From contig JAHHKH010000403.1 in NCBI GenBank assembly GCA_018679695.1, forward strand, positions 1 to 11,673: 11,673 bases of DNA, given 5' to 3'. Source of the stretch: Maribacter sp. GTDB taxonomy: Bacteria; Bacteroidota; Bacteroidia; Flavobacteriales; Flavobacteriaceae. A program made the translations under genes and the position numbers. Below, piece by piece: positions 1 through 8,009 of this stretch (the first letter of the stretch is position 1; every line of letters begins with the position of its first letter). The notes under the pieces are model-generated. The model was not told the origin of the DNA, searched no databases, and worked only from the letters and a program-made list of their open reading frames with translations.

Positions 1-711
1 ATCTACAATATTAAAGAAAACGATTTTTCAATAAAGAAAGGTCCTATTTTCGCCAACTTCGTCCTGGCAGATGAGATCAATAGGGCTCCTGCTAAGGTAC
101 AATCAGCCCTTTTAGAGGCAATGCAGGAAAAACAAGTGACTATTGGTGATGAAACCTTTATCTTGGACAAACCATTTTTGGTAATGGCGACCCAGAATCC
201 CGTAGAGCAAGAAGGGACGTACCCCTTACCAGAGGCACAGGTAGACCGCTTTATGTTGAAAACGGTTATAGACTATCCTAAAATGAACGAGGAGCAATTG
301 ATTATGCGCCAGAATCTCTTAGGTGCATTCGATGAAGTAAATCCCGTTGTTACGACCAAGCAGATCTTAGGTGCCCAAAAGGCAGTAAGAGAGGTATACA
401 TGGATGAAAAGATTGAAAAATACATTTTGGATCTTGTTTTCGCAACCCGTTATCCTGAAAAATATAACCTAGAGAATTTAAAACCCCTAATTAGCTTTGG
501 AGCCTCACCTCGTGGTAGTATTAATCTAGGTAATGCAGCCAAGTGTTATGCTTTTATTAAGCGAAGGGGGTATGTGGTCCCTGAAGATGTCAGGGCTGTA
601 GTGCACGATGTGCTGAGACACAGAATAGGCATTACCTATGAAGCCGAAGCTGAGAACACTACTTCTGAAGACATCATTAACAAAATTGTTAATGAGATTG
701 AAGTGCCTTAA
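1..711 (+). CDS. moxR: MoxR-family AAA+ ATPase (5'-truncated)
   Basis: A MoxR-type AAA+ ATPase, the probable chaperone-like motor of the Bat operon; in this family it is thought to act in the cytoplasm on partner VWA proteins. The reading frame is open from base 1, so the N-terminus is outside the window; 236 residues remain. The missing part, roughly the first 90-100 residues judged by usual family length, should hold Walker A. Visible motifs, numbered from the first codon here: Walker B with the catalytic acidic pair in VLADEINRAP (about 21-30), sensor 1 in VMATQNP (61-67), the arginine-finger segment EAQVDRF (78-84) and the sensor 2 region GASPRGS near residue 168. The C-terminal half is the helical lid. 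The next gene, 84 nt downstream, is the DUF58 protein that almost always accompanies MoxR. Family assignment is very secure; the substrate is unknown. Confidence 0.96.
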   Translation: MYNIKENDFSIKKGPIFANFVLADEINRAPAKVQSALLEAMQEKQVTIGDETFILDKPFLVMATQNPVEQEGTYPLPEAQVDRFMLKTVIDYPKMNEEQLIMRQNLLGAFDEVNPVVTTKQILGAQKAVREVYMDEKIEKYILDLVFATRYPEKYNLENLKPLISFGASPRGSINLGNAAKCYAFIKRRGYVVPEDVRAVVHDVLRHRIGITYEAEAENTTSEDIINKIVNEIEVP

Positions 712-713
712 AA

Positions 714-795
714 CTAGTAGGCAGCTGACAGTAAGCAGAATTATGGCGTAAAATTCGTTAACTGTACTGTAAACAAATTGCTGCCAACTGATACG
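714..795. repeat. Degenerate 7-nt repeat with inverted arm between moxR and the DUF58 gene
   Basis: The only sizeable gap inside the operon. Bases 716-736 read as three tandem variants of one heptamer, AGTAGGC, AGCTGAC and AGTAAGC, followed by AG. On the opposite strand bases 780-792 give a related series (AGTTGGC then AGC). The two arms can pair in part: GGCAGC (720-725) with GCTGCC (780-785), and ACAGTA (728-733) with TACTGT (765-770), though with unequal internal loops. This could be a small non-coding repeat element, an mRNA stem-loop or a chance remnant. No TAnnTTTG promoter element is seen here. Confidence 0.4.
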
Positions 796-1662
796 ATGGA
801 TACCAAGGAATTACTAAAAAAGGTTCGTAAGATCGAGATTAAGACACGTCGTCTGTCCGATCATATTTTTGGAGGGGAATACCATTCTACGTTCAAAGGT
901 CGGGGTATGACATTTAGTGAAGTACGCCAATATCAATTTGGAGATGATGTTCGTAACATTGACTGGAATGTAACTGCCAGGTATAATGAGCCCTTTGTAA
1001 AAGTCTTTGAAGAAGAAAGGGAATTAACCATGATGTTAATGGTTGATGTGAGTGGTTCTGAACTTTTTGGCACGACAAATCAATTTAAAAAAGGAATAAT
1101 CACTGAAATATCGGCCACTTTGGCCTTTTCGGCCTTGCAGAACAATGATAAAGTAGGACTGATATTATTTTCAGACGAAGTGGAACTTTTTATTCCTCCG
1201 AAAAAAGGAAAAACCCATGTTTTAAGAATTATTCGTGAACTACTGGAATTTAAACCCGAGAGCAATAAGACAAATATTGCTGAAGCCTTGAAGTATCTGA
1301 CCAATGTAATGAAGAAAAAAGCGATTGTATTCGTACTATCAGACTTCATTGCAGAGGATTATGAACGCACATTAAAGATAACGGGCAATAAACATGATGT
1401 AACGGGGATTAGGGTTTATGATGAGCGCGAGGAAAGTATTCCCAATTTGGGCATGGTACAAATGCAAGATGCGGAAACCGGTGGCATTCGATTGATAAAT
1501 ACCCAATCCAAAAAAGTGCGGATGGCCTATGGTAAACATCACCGGGAAAGGGTCACTTATTTTCAAGAAACCTTTACAAAATCGGGTTGTGGGGTACTAA
1601 GCTGTAGGGTCGATGAAAGTTATGTGAAGAAGTTGTTGGGATATTTTAAAAGAAGAGGTTGA
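796..1662 (+). CDS. DUF58 domain protein with VWA fold
   Basis: A 288-residue cytoplasmic protein of the DUF58 family, which pairs with MoxR. No signal peptide or membrane segment is seen. The family signature Y-x-x-GDD-x-R-x-IDW-x-x-TAR lies at residues 46-62. It is followed by a von Willebrand A fold whose MIDAS metal site appears intact: D84, S86 and S88 in DVSGS, a candidate T159, and D183 in LSDF. The start was set at the ATG at 796, because MDTKELLKKVRKIEIKTRRLSDHIFGG is the usual opening of these proteins; an in-frame TTG at 778 would add six residues that look like repeat-derived spacer. The stop overlaps the next start by one base (TGATG), so the genes are probably translationally coupled. 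The family is certain. The role, probably as a metal-dependent adaptor for MoxR, is inferred. Confidence 0.93.
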   Translation: MDTKELLKKVRKIEIKTRRLSDHIFGGEYHSTFKGRGMTFSEVRQYQFGDDVRNIDWNVTARYNEPFVKVFEEERELTMMLMVDVSGSELFGTTNQFKKGIITEISATLAFSALQNNDKVGLILFSDEVELFIPPKKGKTHVLRIIRELLEFKPESNKTNIAEALKYLTNVMKKKAIVFVLSDFIAEDYERTLKITGNKHDVTGIRVYDEREESIPNLGMVQMQDAETGGIRLINTQSKKVRMAYGKHHRERVTYFQETFTKSGCGVLSCRVDESYVKKLLGYFKRRG

Positions 1663-3323
1663 TGATGATCAATGATAAGTTGAATATGAAAAATGGGGTT
1701 ACGCTTTTTAGGCGCATCCTTTTTATTATGCTTCTTTTAGGCTGCGGTTATTTGGTTCGCGCCCAGTCAACTCCTATGGTGAAATCAGAAGTTGATACCA
1801 CTTTCATTAAAATAGGAGAGCAATTGCAATTTAAGGTTATCGTTGAAGTAGATTCAACTGACATGGTCATCTTTCCCGAAGGACAAACCTTTTCCCCTTT
1901 GGAAACCGTTGAAGCCTTTGCAACCGACACTACAATTAAAAAAGATAGGATTACTTTATTCAAAACCTATGCCCTGACCCAATTCGATTCAGGAGCCTAT
2001 AAATTACCTGCGCAACGTATTGAAATTAATGGGAAAGGCTTTTTCACCGATTCCTTGCAAATTCGAGTGGCAACCGTACCCGTTGATACGCTTGCACAGA
2101 AAATGTATGACATTAAACCTTTGATCCAAGTCGAAAAAAGCGGTTCAGGACTATGGCAAACATTAGTGGTCATCCTAGGGGTTTTGGCTGTTATTGCCGG
2201 GCTCATTTATTGGTTCGTAATACGCAGGAAACCGATGACCGAAGAAGAGAAAGAAGCCTTGTTGCCTCCTTATGACCGTGCTTTGTTGGAATTGAAAAAA
2301 CTTGATAATTCAAAATACCTTATCCAGGACGAATACAAACAATACTATTCTGAACTAACTGATATTGTTCGTTCCTATCTTGAAGAAGATGTCAATGTTT
2401 CGGCCCTTGAAAGCACGACCGATGAGCTCATCACTAAATTGGAAATGATGAAGGATGCTGGGGAGCTTGAGCTAGACAATGACACCATAAAACGGTTCAG
2501 GAGCATTTTACAAACAGCTGATTTGGTGAAATTCGCTAAATCAAAACCACCAACCTCGGTTGCAAAGCAAGATAGAAAAGCTGTTGAGCAAATCGTTGTA
2601 AAAACGCATGAGGCTATTCCTGAACCCACTTTGGAAGAATTAATGGCACAAGAGGAATATCAGGAAGAATTAGCTCGTAAACAACAACGCAAAAAATGGA
2701 TGATTGCAGGAGCATCGGCCTTTAGTGTTCTATTGATTTCCGCTGTTGCCTTTATAAGTTACCATGGTGCTACCAGGGTATGGGATACGGTGACCGGGCA
2801 CCCGACCAAAAAACTTTTGGAAAGTGAATGGGTGGCAAGCTCCTATGGATATCCACCAATAAACCTGGAAACCCCAGAAGTGTTGGTCCGCCAAGAAATA
2901 AAAATTCCAGTTGAGGCCAAAGCAAATATTAAGGAATTACAATCCTTTAAGTTCAATGATGACAAGGTACTCCTGACCTTAGCGACGACCTCTACCACTT
3001 TTACCCAACCTGCAGAACCGGAATTTGAGAAGACAATTGAGCAACTCCTTAAAAACTTTGAGGATAAAGGTGCTAAAAATATAATTACAAAACAGGAGGA
3101 ATTTGTAACGGTAACAGGGGTGAAAGGAATAAAAACCTATGGTAGTGGGAAGTTCAAATTACCCCAAACTGGAGAATTGATCAAAGGAAAATATGTAATT
3201 CTTAGTTTCGGCGGTAAAGGATTTCAGCAACAAATATTATTGACCTGGCAAGATGGTGATGAATACGCCCAGAAAATTATAGATCGCGTGTTAACAACGG
3301 TTGAAGTAAAAACAGAAGTATAG
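1662..3323 (+). CDS. Bat-operon membrane protein, BatD-like N-domain, two TM segments
   Basis: A 553-residue envelope protein in the slot between the DUF58 gene and batA. In order: a signal peptide ending near VRAQ (about residue 35), an extracytoplasmic beta-rich domain to about 160 that resembles a BatD-type module, a first membrane span at about 164-188 followed by RRK, a charged helical cytoplasmic region to about 345 (similar in style to DUF4381/BatD tails, with a coiled-coil-like end rich in E, Q and K), a second span at about 346-368, and a C-terminal domain of about 185 residues that should be periplasmic again. I do not recognise that last domain. The ATG at 1662 overlaps the previous stop; ATGs at 1665 and 1686 are possible starts and leave the signal peptide intact. 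LLLGC in the signal region is not a good lipobox. It ends exactly one base before batA. Membership in the Bat system comes from position and architecture; its exact function is unknown. Confidence 0.85.
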   Translation: MMINDKLNMKNGVTLFRRILFIMLLLGCGYLVRAQSTPMVKSEVDTTFIKIGEQLQFKVIVEVDSTDMVIFPEGQTFSPLETVEAFATDTTIKKDRITLFKTYALTQFDSGAYKLPAQRIEINGKGFFTDSLQIRVATVPVDTLAQKMYDIKPLIQVEKSGSGLWQTLVVILGVLAVIAGLIYWFVIRRKPMTEEEKEALLPPYDRALLELKKLDNSKYLIQDEYKQYYSELTDIVRSYLEEDVNVSALESTTDELITKLEMMKDAGELELDNDTIKRFRSILQTADLVKFAKSKPPTSVAKQDRKAVEQIVVKTHEAIPEPTLEELMAQEEYQEELARKQQRKKWMIAGASAFSVLLISAVAFISYHGATRVWDTVTGHPTKKLLESEWVASSYGYPPINLETPEVLVRQEIKIPVEAKANIKELQSFKFNDDKVLLTLATTSTTFTQPAEPEFEKTIEQLLKNFEDKGAKNIITKQEEFVTVTGVKGIKTYGSGKFKLPQTGELIKGKYVILSFGGKGFQQQILLTWQDGDEYAQKIIDRVLTTVEVKTEV

Positions 3324-4322
3324 ATGCTAGAAAACATATCATTTGCTAATCCAGAGTTTTTTTGGTTGCTGTTATTGCTTCCACTGGCCATCGCATGGTA
3401 TGTCTTTAAACGCAATGAGCAATCAGCATCGCTAAAAATTTCAAGCTTGCAGGGTTTCTCCTCTGGCAATCTCCTTCCTAAACTAAAGCCATTGTTAACC
3501 GTTTTTCGCCTCTTGGCATTGGCGGCTATAATTGTCGCAATGGCAAGGCCCCAGACCGAGGATATATCCACAAGGACCAAAACCACAAAGGGTATTGATA
3601 TTGTAATGGCCATCGATGTTTCTTCGAGTATGTTGGCGCGGGATTTAAAGCCCAATCGTCTTTCAGCATTAAAGGAAGTGGCGGCCGATTTTATTCGCCA
3701 ACGACCTAATGACAGGATTGGACTTGTGGCTTATGCTGGTGAGGCTTTCACCAAAACTCCGATAACCAGTGATAAATCCATTGTGTTGAACTCACTACGT
3801 GAAATAACCTATGGACAATTGAATGATGGTACGGCTATAGGAATGGGATTGGCCACTTCCGTGAACAGGCTAAAAGAAAGCAAAGCCATAAGCAAGATTA
3901 TTATTCTGTTAACGGATGGCGTGAATAATTCGGGCTTTATTGAGCCACAAACTGCCGCTGACTTGGCTGTTGAATACGGTATTAAATCATACACAATAGG
4001 GCTCGGCACGAATGGCAATGCACTTTCACCAATTGCCTACAATGCCGACGGTTCTTTTAGATATGGAATGCGCCAAGTTGAGATTGATGAAAAATTGCTT
4101 CAAGAGATTGCCGATGCCACTGGAGGCAAATATTTTAGGGCAACTGACAATGAAAAATTAGAAGCAATTTATGATGAAATCAATAAGCTTGAAAAAACTG
4201 AAATAGAGGAATTCAAATATTACAAATACGAAGAAAAATTTCGACCGTGGGTATTATTGGCGGGGGCTTTGCTCATATTGGAATGGTTGTTCCGCAATAC
4301 CCTGTTCAGAAGTTTTATATAG
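3324..4322 (+). CDS. batA: BatA, VWA-domain membrane protein
   Basis: A 332-residue inner-membrane VWA protein, first of the tandem BatA/BatB pair. N-terminal spans lie at about 12-28 and 57-74, and a final span at about 308-328 closes the protein, so the VWA domain sits between the second and third spans. The MIDAS metal site is complete: D98, S100 and S102 in DVSSSM, T170 in DGTAIG and D198 in LLTDG. The ATG directly follows the TAG of the upstream gene with no spacer. The following gene, batB, is a paralogue: after the MIDAS motif both share the pattern ML-A-D-x-x-PNRL, then DRIG, YAG and PIT. VWA domains usually mediate metal-dependent protein contacts, so BatA probably recruits partners for MoxR at the membrane. 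Family identity is firm. The aerotolerance role is extrapolated from Bacteroides. Confidence 0.94.
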   Translation: MLENISFANPEFFWLLLLLPLAIAWYVFKRNEQSASLKISSLQGFSSGNLLPKLKPLLTVFRLLALAAIIVAMARPQTEDISTRTKTTKGIDIVMAIDVSSSMLARDLKPNRLSALKEVAADFIRQRPNDRIGLVAYAGEAFTKTPITSDKSIVLNSLREITYGQLNDGTAIGMGLATSVNRLKESKAISKIIILLTDGVNNSGFIEPQTAADLAVEYGIKSYTIGLGTNGNALSPIAYNADGSFRYGMRQVEIDEKLLQEIADATGGKYFRATDNEKLEAIYDEINKLEKTEIEEFKYYKYEEKFRPWVLLAGALLILEWLFRNTLFRSFI

Positions 4323-4325
4323 ATC

Positions 4326-5378
4326 ATGATTCAATTAGACGAAAAAATATACTTCTACCTACTCGCCATCATTCCGGTGATAGTGGTGCTGTTCCTGTTC
4401 CTGCAGATCTGGAAAAAACGAACACAGAAAAAATTCGCTGATTTATCACTACTGAAGAGACTGACCCCCAATAAATCGAGTTTCAAATCCTCACTTAAAT
4501 TGATGTTCTTTTTACTTGGAATTTCATTTTTGACCTTGGGCTTGGTCAATCCAAAGATCGGCACGAAATTGGAAACAGTAAAACGGGAGGGTGTTGACAT
4601 TGTTTTTGCCGTCGATGTTTCGAAAAGTATGCTCGCCGAGGACATAGCACCAAATCGCTTGGAAAAGGCCAAAAGATTGGTGTCAGAGATAATCAATCAG
4701 CTTGCCAGTGACCGTATTGGGATCATTGCCTATGCCGGCCAAGCTTTTCCGCAGTTACCAATAACAACAGACTACGGGGCTGCCAAAATGTTTTTGCAGA
4801 ATATGAATACCGATATGCTTACCTCCCAAGGCACGGCTATAAATGAAGCTATTGAATTGGCGACTACTTATTATGATGATGAGGAACAAACCAATAGGGT
4901 ACTTTTTATAATTTCAGATGGAGAGGACCACTCCGAAGGTGCAACCTTGGAAGCAGTCGAGGATGCCAATGAAGCCGATATTCAAATTTTCACTATTGGG
5001 GTAGGTAAAAGTAAAGGTGCTCCCATTCCTATTAAAAGAAATGGTGTTGTAGAAAGTCTTAAAAAAGATAGACAAGGTGAAGTGGTCATTTCAAAACTCA
5101 ATGAAGCAGTATTGCAGGATATTGCCAGTGAAGGTAATGGCGAATATATTGATGGTACAAATACCGGGGATGCCGTGGAATTAATCAAGGAAATCTTGCT
5201 TCAAATGGATAAGACCGAGTTTGAGGCGAAGCAATTTGCAGAATACAAGGATCAGTTCCAGTGGTTTTTAGGAGCGGGGCTTTTATTTCTATTTTTAGAT
5301 GTTTTTATTTTGGACAAAAAGACCAAGTGGCTTAAAAAATTGAATCTTTTTAATGAAAATAACAGAGAAACAGCATAA
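4326..5378 (+). CDS. batB: BatB, VWA-domain membrane protein
   Basis: A 350-residue partner and paralogue of BatA, with the same layout: membrane spans at about 8-29 and 57-75, a VWA domain, then a C-terminal span at about 310-328 and a short basic tail. The MIDAS residues are all present: D97, S99 and S101 in DVSKSM, T170 in QGTAIN and D198 in ISDGED. The start is the first ATG after the batA stop, with a 3-nt spacer. BatA and BatB are thought to form a membrane complex with BatC. The most likely origin is an old tandem duplication: the two proteins match across the VWA core but differ in their termini. Family assignment is very secure. Confidence 0.94.
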   Translation: MIQLDEKIYFYLLAIIPVIVVLFLFLQIWKKRTQKKFADLSLLKRLTPNKSSFKSSLKLMFFLLGISFLTLGLVNPKIGTKLETVKREGVDIVFAVDVSKSMLAEDIAPNRLEKAKRLVSEIINQLASDRIGIIAYAGQAFPQLPITTDYGAAKMFLQNMNTDMLTSQGTAINEAIELATTYYDDEEQTNRVLFIISDGEDHSEGATLEAVEDANEADIQIFTIGVGKSKGAPIPIKRNGVVESLKKDRQGEVVISKLNEAVLQDIASEGNGEYIDGTNTGDAVELIKEILLQMDKTEFEAKQFAEYKDQFQWFLGAGLLFLFLDVFILDKKTKWLKKLNLFNENNRETA

Positions 5379-5379
5379 A

Positions 5380-6228
5380 ATGAACAAGTTTTTACCCATA
5401 CTGATCTTTGTAGGATTTGCCTCTTTCGCACAAGACAAAGAAGAGCTCAAACAGAAAGAAAAAGCATTGAACGAATCTACCAATCTTACGTGGGAGGGAA
5501 ATAAGTCCCTATCAGAGAATGACTTTGTTTCGGCCGAAGTGGATTATCGTAAAGCGATCTCAAAAAGTGGGGACAATAATGCTGCACCCTATAATTTAGG
5601 AAATGCGTATTACAATAAAGAAACCTATGCTGAAGCCTTCGGGCGATTTAAGCAGGCGGGGGAACTAGCCAATGAAAAACCCGATAAACACAAAGCCTAT
5701 CATAATATGGGCAACGTGTTCATGAAACAAAAGCAGTATGAAAAGGCGGTTGAGGCCTATAAAGAGGCATTGCGGAATAATCCAAAAGATGAGGAAACAC
5801 GTTATAATCTGGCCCTTGCCAAAGAGCTTTTGAAGAAAGAACAGGAAGAACAAGAAAAGAACGACGATAATAAGGACCAGCAGGATCAAAATGATCAAGA
5901 TCAGAAGAACGACGGGGACAACAAGGAGGATAAAAAAGATCAGGACGAAAGTGACAAAAAAGATGAAGGTGACGAAGGGGACAAGGGTGAGGAAAAGAAA
6001 GAGGATAATAAAGAAGGTGATGGGGATCAGAAAGAAGAAGAACAAAAACAACCTGAACAAGGGGATAAACCACAGGAACAGAAACAACAACCTAGACCCA
6101 ATCAGCTGTCCAAGCAGCAAATTCAAAATTTGCTAGAGGCCATGCAGAACGAGGAGAAAAAAGTACAGGAAAAAATAGATGCCAAAAAAGTTAAAGGTGC
6201 CAAAGTAAAAAATGAAAAGGATTGGTAG
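5380..6228 (+). CDS. batC: BatC, TPR protein with polyampholyte tract
   Basis: A 282-residue exported TPR protein. The signal peptide is at 1-18, ending ASFAQ. TPR-like repeats cover about 35-150, with the usual YNLGNAYY and AYHNMGNVF helix starts. From about 149 to 238 there is a low-complexity tract made almost wholly of D, E, K, Q, N and G. A conserved-looking end follows, from QLSKQQIQNLL to KDW, which matches the usual BatC C-terminus in style. The start was set at the ATG at 5380, one base after the batB stop. An upstream in-frame ATG at 5353 would put nine charged residues ahead of the signal peptide and overlap batB, so it is less likely. In the Bat system BatC is expected to contact the VWA proteins from the periplasmic side. 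The purine-rich low-complexity DNA produces long false reading frames on the other strand. Confidence 0.92.
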   Translation: MNKFLPILIFVGFASFAQDKEELKQKEKALNESTNLTWEGNKSLSENDFVSAEVDYRKAISKSGDNNAAPYNLGNAYYNKETYAEAFGRFKQAGELANEKPDKHKAYHNMGNVFMKQKQYEKAVEAYKEALRNNPKDEETRYNLALAKELLKKEQEEQEKNDDNKDQQDQNDQDQKNDGDNKEDKKDQDESDKKDEGDEGDKGEEKKEDNKEGDGDQKEEEQKQPEQGDKPQEQKQQPRPNQLSKQQIQNLLEAMQNEEKKVQEKIDAKKVKGAKVKNEKDW

Positions 6229-6233
6229 TTAAG

Positions 6234-8006
6234 ATGAATTTCAAACATTTCATAACCTTGTTTTCAATACTATTCGTTGCATTTACAATGAAAGGGCAAG
6301 AAGATGTCACCTTTGAAATGAGGCTGAGCAAGGAAAAGCTGGGTATCAATGAAAGGTTGCGTGTTGAATTTACGATGAACAAGGATGGTGATGATTTTGT
6401 TCCTCCGGACTTTGAGGGATTTCGCGTTCTTATGGGACCCTCCCAGGCCATAAGTTCTTCATGGGTCAATGGAGTGCGTTCCTATTCCAAAACCTATTCG
6501 TACACCTTGGCCCCGACTGCCAGAGGCACTTTTAATATAAAACAAGCTTCTATTGTAATTGATGGTAAGACGTACAAGTCATTGGCTAAGAAAGTTGAAG
6601 TTACAGCCGCTGTAGAAAAGCCGAATGGTCAGATGACCGTAGATGATTTTGCCGATGACAATCTTCACCTGGTAGCAGAAGTCTCAAAAACCAACCCCTA
6701 TTTGAATGAAGAAATAAGCGTGGTCTACAAACTCTATGTTAGTCCTTCAATCCGGGTTACAAATTATCGCCCCTTGGATAATCCTAAGTACAATAACTTT
6801 TGGAGCCAGGATATACCTGTGCAGCGGTTGAATGCGGAAAATGGTACTTACAAGGGCAAGGCCTACCGCTATGTAATTCTTAAAAGGGTAGTACTCTACC
6901 CTCAAAAATCCGGTGATCTGGATATTGAGCCCCTGTCGCTTGATGTGAGCGTGGATGTGCCAACTAACAAACGTGATTTCTTTGGCGGAAGAATTTATAC
7001 CCAAACCAATAAAACGGTATCCGCGGGTAAACGAACGATTAACGTTAAGGATTTACCGTCAGCAGGCAAACCAATAAATTTTGGTGGTGCAGTTGGTGAA
7101 TTCGATTTTACCGTCTCCACAACCAAAACCAGTCTGAATGCTTCTGAATCGCTACAAGCCATTGTGGAGGTCAGTGGTAAGGGAAACTTGAAATTGTTCC
7201 AATTACCTACCCCGGAATTACCCAGTTCGTTGGAAGTGTATGATCCCGAACACAATGAAAACGTTCGAACAACATTGGCAGGCATGCGAGGCAATATAAG
7301 CGATAGTTATACCATCGTCCCTGCATTTAAGGGCAAGTACCCCATGCCAAGCATAGCATTTAGTTATTTCAATCCCAAGACAGAAAAATACTATACGGTC
7401 AATTCCGAGGAAATTTTGATCAATGTACTTGAAGGTCCAACAAATACCTCGGCAGTACCTAGTGGTAGCACGACCAATTCAAAACAATCGGTCGTTACTA
7501 CAGGAAAACAGTTTAGCTTTATAAAGCTAAAGCCCAATTTAACGGCTATCGGAACTAACTATTTTTTTGGCTCCAAATGGTTTTATCTTTGGTGGTTACT
7601 CCCCTTGATTCTAATACCGCTGGCAGTTTTATTCCGAAAAAAACGAGAGGCCATTGCTCTTGATGTTGAAGGCAATAAGATTAAAAGAGCCAATAAACTG
7701 GCGAGGAAATACTTATCGAAAGCGAAAAAGACCCTTGGTCAAAAAGATGCATTTTATGTGGCTTTGGAGAAAGCATTGCACAATTATTTGAAAGCAAAGT
7801 TGAAGATAGAGACTTCAGAATTCAGCAAAGATAAAATAGCGGTTTTATTGAATGAAAGAAAGGTGGATGAAACAACAAAAGATGGTTTTGTAGCTTTATT
7901 GAAGAATTGCGAAATGGCTAGATATAGTCCATTTTCAGATGTTCAAATGCACCAGGATTATGACAAGGCCAGCGAGGTTATCTCCTATTTGGACAAACAA
8001 TTATAG
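6234..8006 (+). CDS. batD: BatD family protein (oxygen tolerance)
   Basis: A 590-residue BatD protein. It has an N-terminal signal peptide ending about MKGQ (residue 22), a long extracytoplasmic part to about 445 that reads as successive beta-sandwich domains (alternating short beta stretches, several P-x-x-x-G-x-Y/F turns), one membrane span at about 451-470 followed by RKKRE, and a cytoplasmic helical domain of about 120 residues to the end. This is the standard BatD layout and size. The start is the ATG at 6234, five bases after batC; an in-frame TTG at 6222 overlapping batC gives no better signal sequence. The gene lies between the two TPR proteins BatC and BatE. The cytoplasmic tail is placed to meet MoxR or DUF58 while the outer domains meet BatC/BatE; that is an inference from topology. 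Confidence 0.92.
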   Translation: MNFKHFITLFSILFVAFTMKGQEDVTFEMRLSKEKLGINERLRVEFTMNKDGDDFVPPDFEGFRVLMGPSQAISSSWVNGVRSYSKTYSYTLAPTARGTFNIKQASIVIDGKTYKSLAKKVEVTAAVEKPNGQMTVDDFADDNLHLVAEVSKTNPYLNEEISVVYKLYVSPSIRVTNYRPLDNPKYNNFWSQDIPVQRLNAENGTYKGKAYRYVILKRVVLYPQKSGDLDIEPLSLDVSVDVPTNKRDFFGGRIYTQTNKTVSAGKRTINVKDLPSAGKPINFGGAVGEFDFTVSTTKTSLNASESLQAIVEVSGKGNLKLFQLPTPELPSSLEVYDPEHNENVRTTLAGMRGNISDSYTIVPAFKGKYPMPSIAFSYFNPKTEKYYTVNSEEILINVLEGPTNTSAVPSGSTTNSKQSVVTTGKQFSFIKLKPNLTAIGTNYFFGSKWFYLWWLLPLILIPLAVLFRKKREAIALDVEGNKIKRANKLARKYLSKAKKTLGQKDAFYVALEKALHNYLKAKLKIETSEFSKDKIAVLLNERKVDETTKDGFVALLKNCEMARYSPFSDVQMHQDYDKASEVISYLDKQL

Positions 8007-8009
8007 ACC

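Noticed and set aside
1734..1745. Possible lipobox (LLLGC) in the BatD-like protein
   Set aside because: The -2 residue is atypical and a better signal peptidase I site (VRAQ) follows, with hydrophobic residues between.
3224..3655. Minus-strand frame of 143 codons across the batA start
   Set aside because: Covers two well-supported + strand genes, has no family likeness and no promoter.
4247..4441. Small plus-strand frame spanning the batA-batB junction
   Set aside because: Out-of-frame shadow of two clear genes.
5665..6126. Long minus-strand open frame rich in L, I, V and F, resembling a membrane protein
   Set aside because: It is the complement of the GA-rich charged tract of batC; purine-rich codons read as hydrophobic residues on the other strand. 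No start context, and batC is clearly real.
5891..6136. Plus-strand frame of K/R/I-rich residues inside batC
   Set aside because: Frame-shifted reading of the same low-complexity DNA; no coding support.
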